The position numbers and the translations under genes were made by a program. From positions 1 to 7,250 of the forward strand of contig JAJDYK010000149.1 in the NCBI GenBank assembly GCA_022825185.1: a stretch of 7,250 nt of DNA. Direction: 5' to 3'. Below the pieces are notes generated by a model. It was not told where the DNA came from, did no database searches, and worked only from the letters and a program-made list of their open reading frames with translations. The DNA comes from Candidatus Latescibacterota bacterium. GTDB taxonomy: Bacteria; Latescibacterota; UBA2968; UBA8231. Below, piece after piece: positions 1 to 5,998 of this stretch (positions are counted from its first letter, which is position 1; every line of letters starts with the position of its first letter).

Positions 1-9
1 AAAATTAAA

Positions 10-15
10 AAGGAG
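10..15 (+). promoter_or_regulatory. Ribosome binding site of the oxidoreductase gene
   Basis: AAGGAG lies 6 nt before the ATG at 22, close to the ideal Shine-Dalgarno sequence and spacing, and supports that start. The first 15 bases of the window are A-rich, as expected for an intergenic leader, but too little sequence precedes them to judge a promoter. Confidence 0.8.
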
Positions 16-21
16 TTTGCA

Positions 22-1017
22 ATGCTTCACATTGGGATTGTCGGCATGGGTGGAATTGGCAACAATCACGCCCGTTGCTACACGGCAAACGAGAACGCAA
101 AGGTCGTCGCCGTGTGCGACATGGTTAAAGAGCAAGCAGACAAAGCGGCCGAGTCCTATGAGGCGCAGGCCTTTTACTCGGTCGAGGAGATGATTGCCAG
201 CGGCCTGCAGCTCGACGCCTGCTCGGTGACCACGGCCGGGGTGGAAAACGGGGGCGATCACTACGAGCCGACCATGGCGCTTTTGCGGGCTGGCATCCCG
301 GTGCTAGGCGAGAAGCCGATTTCCAATGAAATTCCCAAGGCGCGGGAGATGGTGGCCTTGGCCGCAGAAAAGCAGTTGCCCTATGGGATCAATCTGAATC
401 ACCGCTTCACGCCCGCGGCGGTTAAGGCCAAGGAATGGCTGACCAACGGGCGGCTCGGGGAGCTACAGATAGTCAACATGACGATGTGGATCAATAATCC
501 CAACGAGTCGAGTCCGTGGTTCCACATTCGCGCCCTGCACCCGCATTCGCTGGACGTGATGAGCTATTTCGCTGGCGGAGTGGATCGGGTACACGCCTTT
601 TTCAAGAAGGGAAAAGGGCGACAGATCTGGTCCAACGTGCAGGCAAATCTGCTGTACGAGAATGGCGTCATCGGGCATTTGACCGGGTCGTACGACGCCG
701 GGGGAAGCTACGGCTTGGAGACCTTGGAATTGGTCGGCTCGGAGGGGCGGATCATCATCAATGAAGCCTGTGAGAAGCTGACGTTTTACCCGCGCTTTTC
801 GCGCGAGGTAGAAAGTTACGATCACCTCGGGGGCATGGGCGGCTTTGCAGATACCTTTCCGGCGCGCATCAACGCGTGGATCGACGATTTGCTAAATCAA
901 GTCCCGCCTGCGCAGGTGGACGCCAAAGGAGCGGACGCCTTGCGGGTCCAGCTAGTGATTGAAGCACTCATCGAAAGCTGGGAAACCGGGCAGGTAGTGA
1001 AGGTGCCGCAGCAATAA
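22..1017 (+). CDS. Gfo/Idh/MocA family NAD(P)-dependent oxidoreductase
   Basis: This 331-residue protein has the usual length and two-domain layout of the Gfo/Idh/MocA family, which oxidises or reduces sugars, inositols and related polyols with NAD(P). The N-terminal Rossmann fold shows a glycine-rich loop (GMGGIG, residues 8-13), an acidic residue after the second strand (CD, 32-33), and the EKP motif at 97-99, whose lysine is the conserved catalytic/cofactor lysine. The C-terminal domain carries HPHSLDV (173-179), at the position of the family's active-site Asp/His helix. No signal peptide is visible, so it should be cytoplasmic. The start is fixed by a strong ribosome binding site. A 58-nt gap with a possible promoter separates it from lepB, so it need not belong to the proteasome operon. 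The substrate cannot be told from sequence; sugar or inositol dehydrogenase is the family-level guess. Confidence 0.9.
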   Translation: MLHIGIVGMGGIGNNHARCYTANENAKVVAVCDMVKEQADKAAESYEAQAFYSVEEMIASGLQLDACSVTTAGVENGGDHYEPTMALLRAGIPVLGEKPISNEIPKAREMVALAAEKQLPYGINLNHRFTPAAVKAKEWLTNGRLGELQIVNMTMWINNPNESSPWFHIRALHPHSLDVMSYFAGGVDRVHAFFKKGKGRQIWSNVQANLLYENGVIGHLTGSYDAGGSYGLETLELVGSEGRIIINEACEKLTFYPRFSREVESYDHLGGMGGFADTFPARINAWIDDLLNQVPPAQVDAKGADALRVQLVIEALIESWETGQVVKVPQQ

Positions 1018-1044
1018 GTGCAAATAGCGGCTAGGGGGGTAGTT

Positions 1045-1053
1045 TGTTATACT
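1045..1053 (+). promoter_or_regulatory. Candidate extended -10 promoter upstream of lepB
   Basis: TGTTATACT is a TGn extension joined to TATACT, one mismatch from the TATAAT consensus. The hexamer 17 nt upstream (TAGCGG, 1025-1030) is a poor -35, as is common for extended -10 promoters. Transcription would begin near 1060, leaving only about 16 nt of leader with the ribosome binding site at its very start. The region is less GC-rich than its surroundings. If real, it would drive lepB and probably the proteasome genes behind it. This is a motif match only. Confidence 0.35.
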
Positions 1054-1060
1054 CAGGTCT

Positions 1061-1066
1061 GAGGAG
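1061..1066 (+). promoter_or_regulatory. Ribosome binding site of lepB
   Basis: GAGGAG is followed by 9 nt and then the ATG at 1076. It supports this start, which also gives the short basic N-terminus and single hydrophobic anchor expected for a signal peptidase. Confidence 0.65.
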
Positions 1067-1075
1067 ATACTGCGG

Positions 1076-1780
1076 ATGAAGCAGGCCAAGCAAAAGTCCG
1101 AATTTGGCCAATACCTGTATTCGATAGTGACTGTCGTGGGCTTGTTTCTGGTCATTCGCACCGGGGTGGTGCAGGCCTTTTACATTCCTTCTAGCTCAAT
1201 GGAAGACACGCTCTTGGTGGGAGATTATCTGCTGGCCAACAAGTTTGTCTATGGTGTTCCGGTCGATGTGCCCCTGACGAGCATTTCCCTGTTCCGCCTG
1301 CCCGCGCTCAGGGAACCGGAGCCGGGCGACATCGTGATTTTCCGCTCTCCGCAGGACGAGGGACGCGACTTAATCAAGCGCTGCGTGGCCGTTGGGGGGC
1401 AGCAGGTGGAAATTGTCAACAAGGTGCTCTACGTCGATGGCGAGCCAATGCAAGAACCGCCGCTAGCCAAGCATACCGACCAGGCGTACTATCCACGGGA
1501 GCTCAATCCCCGCGACAATTTTGGACCCTATACCGTGCCCGAAGGGCATTTCTTTATGATGGGCGACAACCGCGACAACAGCTCGGACAGCCGCTATTTT
1601 CGCGCCGTGCCCAAGCGGTTGATCAAGGGCAAGGCCATGAATATCTATTGGTCGTGGAAGCCCGACACCCGCGGGCCTTACTACCGGGGCTTGACGTCCC
1701 TGCCCGCGGTGGTGGCCAGCTTTGTCTGGCGACTGCCCAGCCGAGTGCGCTACGGGCGTCTCGGCGACGTGATCTACTAG
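1076..1780 (+). CDS. lepB: Signal peptidase I
   Basis: This 234-residue membrane-bound serine protease cleaves signal peptides from exported pre-proteins on the outer face of the cytoplasmic membrane (family S26). A short polar N-terminus with several lysines precedes one hydrophobic anchor (about residues 14-35). Box B, IPSSSMEDTL (37-46), carries the expected nucleophile Ser41; the usual proline of SMxPTL is Asp44 here. Box C is GDYLLANKFVYG (49-60). Box D ends in LIKRCVAVGG (99-108), with Lys101 as the general base. Box E is GDNRDNSSDSR (163-173). All catalytic boxes are present, so it should be active. The end (SRVRYGRLGDVIY) resembles the basic tail of many family members. The proteasomal ATPase gene starts 12 nt after its stop, which suggests co-transcription. 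A role in the tagging pathway is not implied by the family. Confidence 0.95.
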   Translation: MKQAKQKSEFGQYLYSIVTVVGLFLVIRTGVVQAFYIPSSSMEDTLLVGDYLLANKFVYGVPVDVPLTSISLFRLPALREPEPGDIVIFRSPQDEGRDLIKRCVAVGGQQVEIVNKVLYVDGEPMQEPPLAKHTDQAYYPRELNPRDNFGPYTVPEGHFFMMGDNRDNSSDSRYFRAVPKRLIKGKAMNIYWSWKPDTRGPYYRGLTSLPAVVASFVWRLPSRVRYGRLGDVIY

Positions 1781-1781
1781 C

Positions 1782-1787
1782 GGGAGG
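1782..1787 (+). promoter_or_regulatory. Ribosome binding site of the proteasomal ATPase gene
   Basis: GGGAGG lies 5 nt before the ATG at 1793. A nearer ATG at 1788 reads only two codons before a stop, so 1793 is the usable start. Confidence 0.65.
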
Positions 1788-1792
1788 ATGCC

Positions 1793-3487
1793 ATGAACCG
1801 CAGGGAATCGCACGAATACGACAAGGCCCAAGAGCCGGAGGAGCAGGTCGCCGAGCCGTTGCGCTTGGTCGATCAGCTACTCGCGCTAGCGCCAGACCGC
1901 GACCCGGCTCGGCCCCTGCTGTACCGTCTCCGGCGCCAGCTTATGGAGCGAGAGATTTCCTTTCAGGAGGCGCGTCGTGCTCTCGTGGAGATGGAAGCCG
2001 CGTTAGAGAAGGTGACGGCACCGGCCAACCGCGTCGGCATCTTCCTCGGCATGCCGAGCGAGGGGATTGCCACGGTCTTCGTCGGCAGTGCCGAGTACTA
2101 CGCCAACATCGACCCGCGCGTCGATGTGTCCCAGCTCAAGGTCGGCTGCCGGGTGCTGGTAAACGAAGCGTATGCGGTCGTCGGCAATTTGGGGCACAGC
2201 CCCTCTGGGCCGGTGGCCAAAGTCGGCGATCTGCTACCAGAGGGCCGGTTGCGGATTGCCCAAGCGCACGGCACGCAGGAAGTGGTCGTAGAGCGCGCTG
2301 CGGAACTGGCTGACGAGGACTTGCAAATCGGCGACGAGGTGCGGATGGATCCGGCCTACAAGGTTGCGCTGGAGGTTTTGCAATCCGCCGAGAGCAAGGA
2401 GTACTTCATCGAGGATGTTCCTCCAACTCCTTGGGAGAGCATCGGCGGCCAGCAAGAGGCGATTGAGGCCATCCGCGACACCATTGAACTGCCCGCGTTG
2501 CACCCCCAACTCTTTGAGCGCTTCGAGTATTCGACGCCCAAGGGCTTCCTGCTCTACGGCCCTCCGGGCTGCGGCAAGACCCTCATTGGCAAGGCCACGG
2601 CGTACAACTTAGTGCAGCACATGCGCGAGGTCGAGGGCTTGGAGCTGGAAGAGTACTTCATGCACATCAAGGGGCCGGAGATCCTCAACATGTGGCTCGG
2701 CGAGACCGAGCGCATGGTGCGCGAAGTTTTTGCTCAGGCGCGCCAAAAGCGCAAGGAAGGCTACTTGCCCTTTGTCTTTATCGACGAAGCCGAGTCGATT
2801 TTGGGCACGCGGCGTTCGATGCGCAGCCACAATATCTCCAATACGGTAGTGCCGATGTTTTGCACTGAGATGGACGGCATTGAGTCGCTACACGACGTGG
2901 TGCTGATTTTGGCCTCCAACCGCCACGACCTAATTGATCCGGCTGTGCTCCGGCCCGGCCGCATTGACCGCAAGATCAAGGTGGCGCGCCCCAACTACGA
3001 GGCCGCTGGCGACATTTTGGGGATTTACCTCAAGCCCGAACTGCCGATCGATCGCGCCGAGGTAGAGCAGCACGGCGACGAAGCGGCCGCGCGCGAGGCC
3101 ATGATACAGGAGGGGCTAGACGAGTTGTTTTCCAAAGGCGAAGAAGCCCGCTTCTTGGAAGTGTCGCTGCGCAGTGGTCGCCAGGAAGTGCTCTATCGCG
3201 GCGACCTGATTTCTGGGGCCATCATCGCCTCGGTCGTATCGCGGGCCAAGGAAATGGCGATCAAGCGCGCCATAGCCGAGGACGACCCCGAAGGCGGGAT
3301 CCGCGCCGAGGATCTGCGGCGGGCGACGCGAGCTGAATACCGCGAAAACGAGGTGTTCCCGCCCTCGGACAGCGTCGAGGACTGGCTCAAGCTGCTCGAC
3401 TACGAGCCGGAAAACGTAGTGAGGGTGACGCCAGTTAGGCCCCAGCCGGAAAAGGCACCGGAAAAGCGCGTCGGTCAGGTGATCTGA
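1793..3487 (+). CDS. arc: Proteasome-associated AAA+ ATPase (ARC/Mpa)
   Basis: This 564-residue protein matches the hexameric ring ATPase that recognises tagged proteins, unfolds them and feeds the 20S proteasome. A charged N-terminal helix (about 40-75) fits the coiled coil that captures Pup in Mpa. Residues about 76-200 fit the tandem OB domains. The AAA+ module follows: Walker A GPPGCGKT (256-263), pore-loop region NMWLGETER (299-307), Walker B FVFIDEAE (327-334), sensor-1 ASNR (374-377) and the arginine-finger region RPGRIDR (387-393). The segment RFLEVSLRSG (453-462) and the following helix resemble the C-terminal part of actinobacterial Mpa. The extreme C-terminus is GQVI, whereas Mpa ends in GQYL, the tail that docks into the alpha ring; the tyrosine is missing. 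It precedes dop by 8 nt. A Cdc48-type ATPase is less likely because only one AAA module and the OB region are present. Confidence 0.94.
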   Translation: MNRRESHEYDKAQEPEEQVAEPLRLVDQLLALAPDRDPARPLLYRLRRQLMEREISFQEARRALVEMEAALEKVTAPANRVGIFLGMPSEGIATVFVGSAEYYANIDPRVDVSQLKVGCRVLVNEAYAVVGNLGHSPSGPVAKVGDLLPEGRLRIAQAHGTQEVVVERAAELADEDLQIGDEVRMDPAYKVALEVLQSAESKEYFIEDVPPTPWESIGGQQEAIEAIRDTIELPALHPQLFERFEYSTPKGFLLYGPPGCGKTLIGKATAYNLVQHMREVEGLELEEYFMHIKGPEILNMWLGETERMVREVFAQARQKRKEGYLPFVFIDEAESILGTRRSMRSHNISNTVVPMFCTEMDGIESLHDVVLILASNRHDLIDPAVLRPGRIDRKIKVARPNYEAAGDILGIYLKPELPIDRAEVEQHGDEAAAREAMIQEGLDELFSKGEEARFLEVSLRSGRQEVLYRGDLISGAIIASVVSRAKEMAIKRAIAEDDPEGGIRAEDLRRATRAEYRENEVFPPSDSVEDWLKLLDYEPENVVRVTPVRPQPEKAPEKRVGQVI

Positions 3488-3495
3488 CTCAGCTC

Positions 3496-5040
3496 ATGCA
3501 GCGGCTCTGCGGGCTAGAAACCGAATACGGCATCCAAGTTAGTGAAGACGAGTCCATGGACGTGGTGGTAGAGTCCATGGAATTGATCCGCTGCTATGTG
3601 CGCCGTGATTTTGTCGCTCTGTGGAATTACGCGCTCGAAAACCCTCGGCTCGACATGCGCGGCTTTGAGGTCGCCGAACTCCTCAACGACAAGGACGAGA
3701 CCGTTCACTTGCAGAAGGATCGCCAGCGCCGGATCCAGCTCGCGGACTTGAAAAGCGACTTGATCGTCCACAACGGTGCCCGCCTGTACAACGACCACAC
3801 CCACCCGGAATTTTCCACTCCAGAATGCTATAGTCTCCGCGATTTAGTAGCCGTCGATCGCGCCGGGGAGCGGATTTTGCTCCAGTGCGCGCGTCAGCGC
3901 ACTGAAGACCGCGGCCGAGGCGTGGTGCGTTTGTACAAAAACAACACTGACTTTGAGGGGCACAGCTACGGCTGCCACGAGAACTTCCTGCTCAGCCGCG
4001 ACATGCCCTTCCAGCAGGTGATCGACGGGCTGCTGCCCTTTGTGGTGACGCGGCAAATTTTTGCCGGGGCTGGCAAGGTCGGCGTCGAGCAGGACGCCCG
4101 GGCGCGAGCCGCTACCTACCAGCTAAGCCAGCGCGCGGACTTTTTCGAGGTCATCGCCAGCGTCGATACCATGCACCGCCGCCCGCTGGTCAACACTCGC
4201 GACGAGCCGCACGCCGACCCTGCGCACTATCGCCGTCTGCACCTGATCATCGGCGACGCCAACATGTGCGAATACGCCACCGCGCTCAAGGTCGGCACGG
4301 CTTCCTTGGTGCTGGATCTGCTAGAGGCCGGTGCGTTGCCCGAGTTTGCCTTGGCCGATCCGATTGGTGCGCTCAAGGCCATTTCCCGCGACGAGTCCCA
4401 GCAGTGGCTGGTGGCCTTGTCCGGGGGGAGATCGAGTTCGGCGCTGGAGATCCAGACGGCCTTTATGGCGGCGGCGACGCGAGTTTTTCAGGGGCGCGAC
4501 GAGGAGACCGATTGGGTGCTTGCGGCTTGGCGCGATGCGTTGGATTCCCTCGCGCGCGATCCGCAAGAGTTGGTGGGACGCCTCGATTGGGTGACCAAAA
4601 AGTGGCTGTTGGATGCGTTTGCCGAGTCCGAGGGGCTCGATTGGGAACGGCCAGAGGATCGCGCGTGGCTGCAAAGCCAAGACCTCGAATACCACAACAT
4701 CGACCCGGCTGAGGGGCTGTACCCGACGCTCGAAGCCGCCGGTCAAGTGGAGCGCGTCGTCTCTGAGGAGGCAGTGGGCTGGGCGTTGGTCAATCCGCCC
4801 GAGGACACGCGGGCTTACTTCCGCGGCAAGATGTTGCAGAAATTTGCTGCCGCAGTGCGATCGCTCAATTGGGACAGCATTGAACTGGAACTCGACGGCC
4901 GATCCAAGGTCATCGACCTCAAGGCTTGTGTCAGTCGGGAGACAGCGGCTTATTATAATCAAGCCTTAGATGCGGCTGCGAGCATCGAGGATTTGCTCGC
5001 CAGACTGGGTAAAAAACCAAAACCGGAGGTGGCATCATGA
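3496..5040 (+). CDS. dop: Deamidase/depupylase homologue Dop (proteasome accessory factor)
   Basis: The 514-residue protein belongs to the Dop/PafA family, related to carboxylate-amine ligases. Dop deamidates the C-terminal Gln of the tag and cleaves tag-lysine isopeptide bonds. Visible motifs are the nucleotide/metal-binding GLETEYG (6-12), YNDHTHPEFSTPE (98-110) with Asp100 as the expected catalytic aspartate, YKNNTD (147-152), YGCHENFL (158-165), NTRDEPHAD (233-241) and LHLIIGDAN (249-257). Residues about 52-86 form a long insertion beginning LDMRGFEVAEL, which matches the place and start of the Dop loop and separates it from PafA. Some stretches (GCHEN, AGAGKV, DWVTKK) look more PafA-like than in mycobacterial Dop. 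Its stop overlaps the UBact start by ATGA. No good ribosome binding site precedes its ATG (AGGTGA at 3477-3482 is 13 nt away), so translation probably depends on coupling to the ATPase gene. Confidence 0.88.
   Translation: MQRLCGLETEYGIQVSEDESMDVVVESMELIRCYVRRDFVALWNYALENPRLDMRGFEVAELLNDKDETVHLQKDRQRRIQLADLKSDLIVHNGARLYNDHTHPEFSTPECYSLRDLVAVDRAGERILLQCARQRTEDRGRGVVRLYKNNTDFEGHSYGCHENFLLSRDMPFQQVIDGLLPFVVTRQIFAGAGKVGVEQDARARAATYQLSQRADFFEVIASVDTMHRRPLVNTRDEPHADPAHYRRLHLIIGDANMCEYATALKVGTASLVLDLLEAGALPEFALADPIGALKAISRDESQQWLVALSGGRSSSALEIQTAFMAAATRVFQGRDEETDWVLAAWRDALDSLARDPQELVGRLDWVTKKWLLDAFAESEGLDWERPEDRAWLQSQDLEYHNIDPAEGLYPTLEAAGQVERVVSEEAVGWALVNPPEDTRAYFRGKMLQKFAAAVRSLNWDSIELELDGRSKVIDLKACVSRETAAYYNQALDAAASIEDLLARLGKKPKPEVAS
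5025..5030 (+). promoter_or_regulatory. Strong ribosome binding site of the UBact gene
   Basis: GGAGGT matches the anti-Shine-Dalgarno sequence over six bases and sits 6 nt before the ATG at 5037, inside the last codons of dop. It is the best ribosome binding site among the proteasome genes here, fitting a small tag needed in excess over its enzymes. Confidence 0.8.
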
Positions 5041-5228
5041 GCGATTTTATTTACTACCGGGAGCGTGCGCCCCGGCCGACCAAGCCGCTCGACGACAACG
5101 ATGACGGGCCAGATACCGGTCCGCGCCGGCCGCGGGTCGAGCGCCCCAGCACGGACGACATCCTCAAGCGGATGCGTAGAGTAGATCCCAATCAGGCGCG
5201 CCGCTACCGCCAGCGCACCGGACAGTAG
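5037..5228 (+). CDS. ubact: UBact, ubiquitin-like protein modifier (Pup-related)
   Basis: This 63-residue protein has the size, composition and gene position of a Pup-type modifier: between dop and prcB, exactly where actinobacteria carry pup. It is strongly charged and proline-rich, with 14 Arg and 9 Asp, no Cys or Trp, and probably little fixed structure. The acidic stretch DDNDDGPD (19-26) is followed by a likely helix at about 38-58 (STDDILKRMRRVDPNQARRY), which could play the ATPase-binding role of the Pup helix. The C-terminus RYRQRTGQ ends in Thr-Gly-Gln, not Gly-Gly-Gln/Glu, and this arginine-rich TGQ tail is the hallmark of UBact. The terminal Gln implies deamidation to Glu by the adjacent Dop-like enzyme before ligation. 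Lys16 and Lys44 are the only lysines and could accept further tags. The start has a strong ribosome binding site and overlaps the dop stop. Confidence 0.9.
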   Translation: MSDFIYYRERAPRPTKPLDDNDDGPDTGPRRPRVERPSTDDILKRMRRVDPNQARRYRQRTGQ

Positions 5229-5234
5229 TTGCCG

Positions 5235-5993
5235 ATGGAAAGCTGCGACTTCCTCGACTTGCTCAAGGAGCGAGGGGTTTTGCCCGCTGCGCCGACCGTC
5301 GCTCCAGAAGCGTCTTTGCAGCCGGTCGAGGGCACCACGATTGTAGCGGTGCGCTGCGCCGACGGGGTGGTGGTGGCTGGCGACCGCCGCGCCACCATGG
5401 GCAACTCGGTGGTGTACGACCGCGCCGACAAAGTGCTGATCATCGACGACGAAGCAGTCATGGCCATTGCTGGTTCGCCGGGGGTGGCGTGGGACATTGC
5501 GCGGATGCTGGAAATGTCGGTGCAGTACTACCGCCGCAGTCAGCTCCAAGGGCTGAGTTTGGACGGCAAGGTGCGGACGTTGTCGCGGCTGTTGCGCCAA
5601 AACTTGCCGTTGGCCATGCAGGGGATTGGCGCGGTGGTGCCGATCTTCGCGGCCTTTGACCACGCGGCCGCGGAGGGCAAAATTTTCTTTTACGACCTTT
5701 TGGGGGCTGAGTTCGAGTGCGTGGATTTCTGCGCCACCGGGTCGGGCGCACATATCGTGCGTGGTGCGCTGTACTACCAAAACCGCTGGGGGCCGCAGCC
5801 GCTGCGGGAAATGGCCGGGGAACAGGCGGTCGAGCTGATGCTCAAGATGCTGGAGACGGCCGCTGAATACGACACGGCTACTGGCGGCTTCCGCGAGGCC
5901 GCGCACATCTTTCCCCAGGTTGTGCAGGTGACGGCCGCGGGCTTGAATACTGTGCCCGAGGCGGATTTGGCCGCGTTCTACCAAAGGGCTTGA
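5235..5993 (+). CDS. prcB: Proteasome subunit beta (catalytic, Ntn hydrolase)
   Basis: This 252-residue protein is the catalytic subunit of the 20S proteasome core. A 33-residue propeptide ends in VEG, followed by Thr34-Thr-Ile-Val-Ala-Val; Gly33/Thr34 is the expected self-cleavage site, exposing Thr34 as the nucleophile (Thr1). Counting from it, Asp50 (in AGDRR) is Asp17 and Lys66 (in RADKV) is Lys33, so the catalytic set is complete. AIAGSPGVAWD (78-88) and the GSGAH motif (169-173) are also typical. The start is uncertain: an in-frame TTG at 5229 directly follows the UBact stop and would add two residues; I prefer the ATG at 5235. Neither has a good ribosome binding site (GGACAG at 5220-5225 at best), so coupling to UBact translation is likely. 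HslV is unlikely given the propeptide and the adjacent alpha subunit gene. Confidence 0.93.
   Translation: MESCDFLDLLKERGVLPAAPTVAPEASLQPVEGTTIVAVRCADGVVVAGDRRATMGNSVVYDRADKVLIIDDEAVMAIAGSPGVAWDIARMLEMSVQYYRRSQLQGLSLDGKVRTLSRLLRQNLPLAMQGIGAVVPIFAAFDHAAAEGKIFFYDLLGAEFECVDFCATGSGAHIVRGALYYQNRWGPQPLREMAGEQAVELMLKMLETAAEYDTATGGFREAAHIFPQVVQVTAAGLNTVPEADLAAFYQRA
5983..5988 (+). promoter_or_regulatory. Ribosome binding site deciding the prcA start
   Basis: AAAGGG lies 10 nt before the ATG at 5999. An in-frame TTG at 5990 overlaps the prcB stop but would leave only 1 nt after this site, so 5999 is the better start. Confidence 0.5.
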
Positions 5994-5998
5994 GGGGC

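Noticed and set aside
1018..1044. Transcription terminator after the oxidoreductase gene
   Set aside because: I see no GC-rich hairpin followed by a T run; the G run at 1034-1039 has no matching C run nearby.
1648..2313. Plus-strand frame of 221 codons overlapping the end of lepB and the start of the ATPase gene
   Set aside because: Arg/Ala/Gly-rich composition typical of an out-of-frame reading of GC-rich DNA, no motif, and it overlaps two clear genes.
3407..3465. Three copies of CCGGAAAA near the end of the ATPase gene
   Set aside because: They encode Pro-Glu-Asn/Lys in a charged linker before the C-terminal tail; unevenly spaced and short, best seen as low-complexity coding sequence.
4321..4962. 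Minus-strand frame of 213 codons inside dop
   Set aside because: Antisense to conserved Dop/PafA sequence, with no ribosome binding site or domain that I recognise.
5037..5228. Calling the tag Pup
   Set aside because: The tail is Thr-Gly-Gln with an Arg-rich lead-in rather than Gly-Gly-Gln/Glu, and the rest of the protein shows no clear Pup similarity; UBact fits better.
4959..5984. Long minus-strand reading frame (341 codons) opposite UBact and prcB
   Set aside because: It lies fully antisense to two well-supported genes, is rich in His, Arg and Pro as expected for the complement of GC-rich codons, and shows no recognisable domain.
5990..5998. TTG at 5990 as the prcA start
   Set aside because: It overlaps the prcB stop and sits 1 nt after the AAAGGG site; the ATG at 5999 has better spacing and codon.
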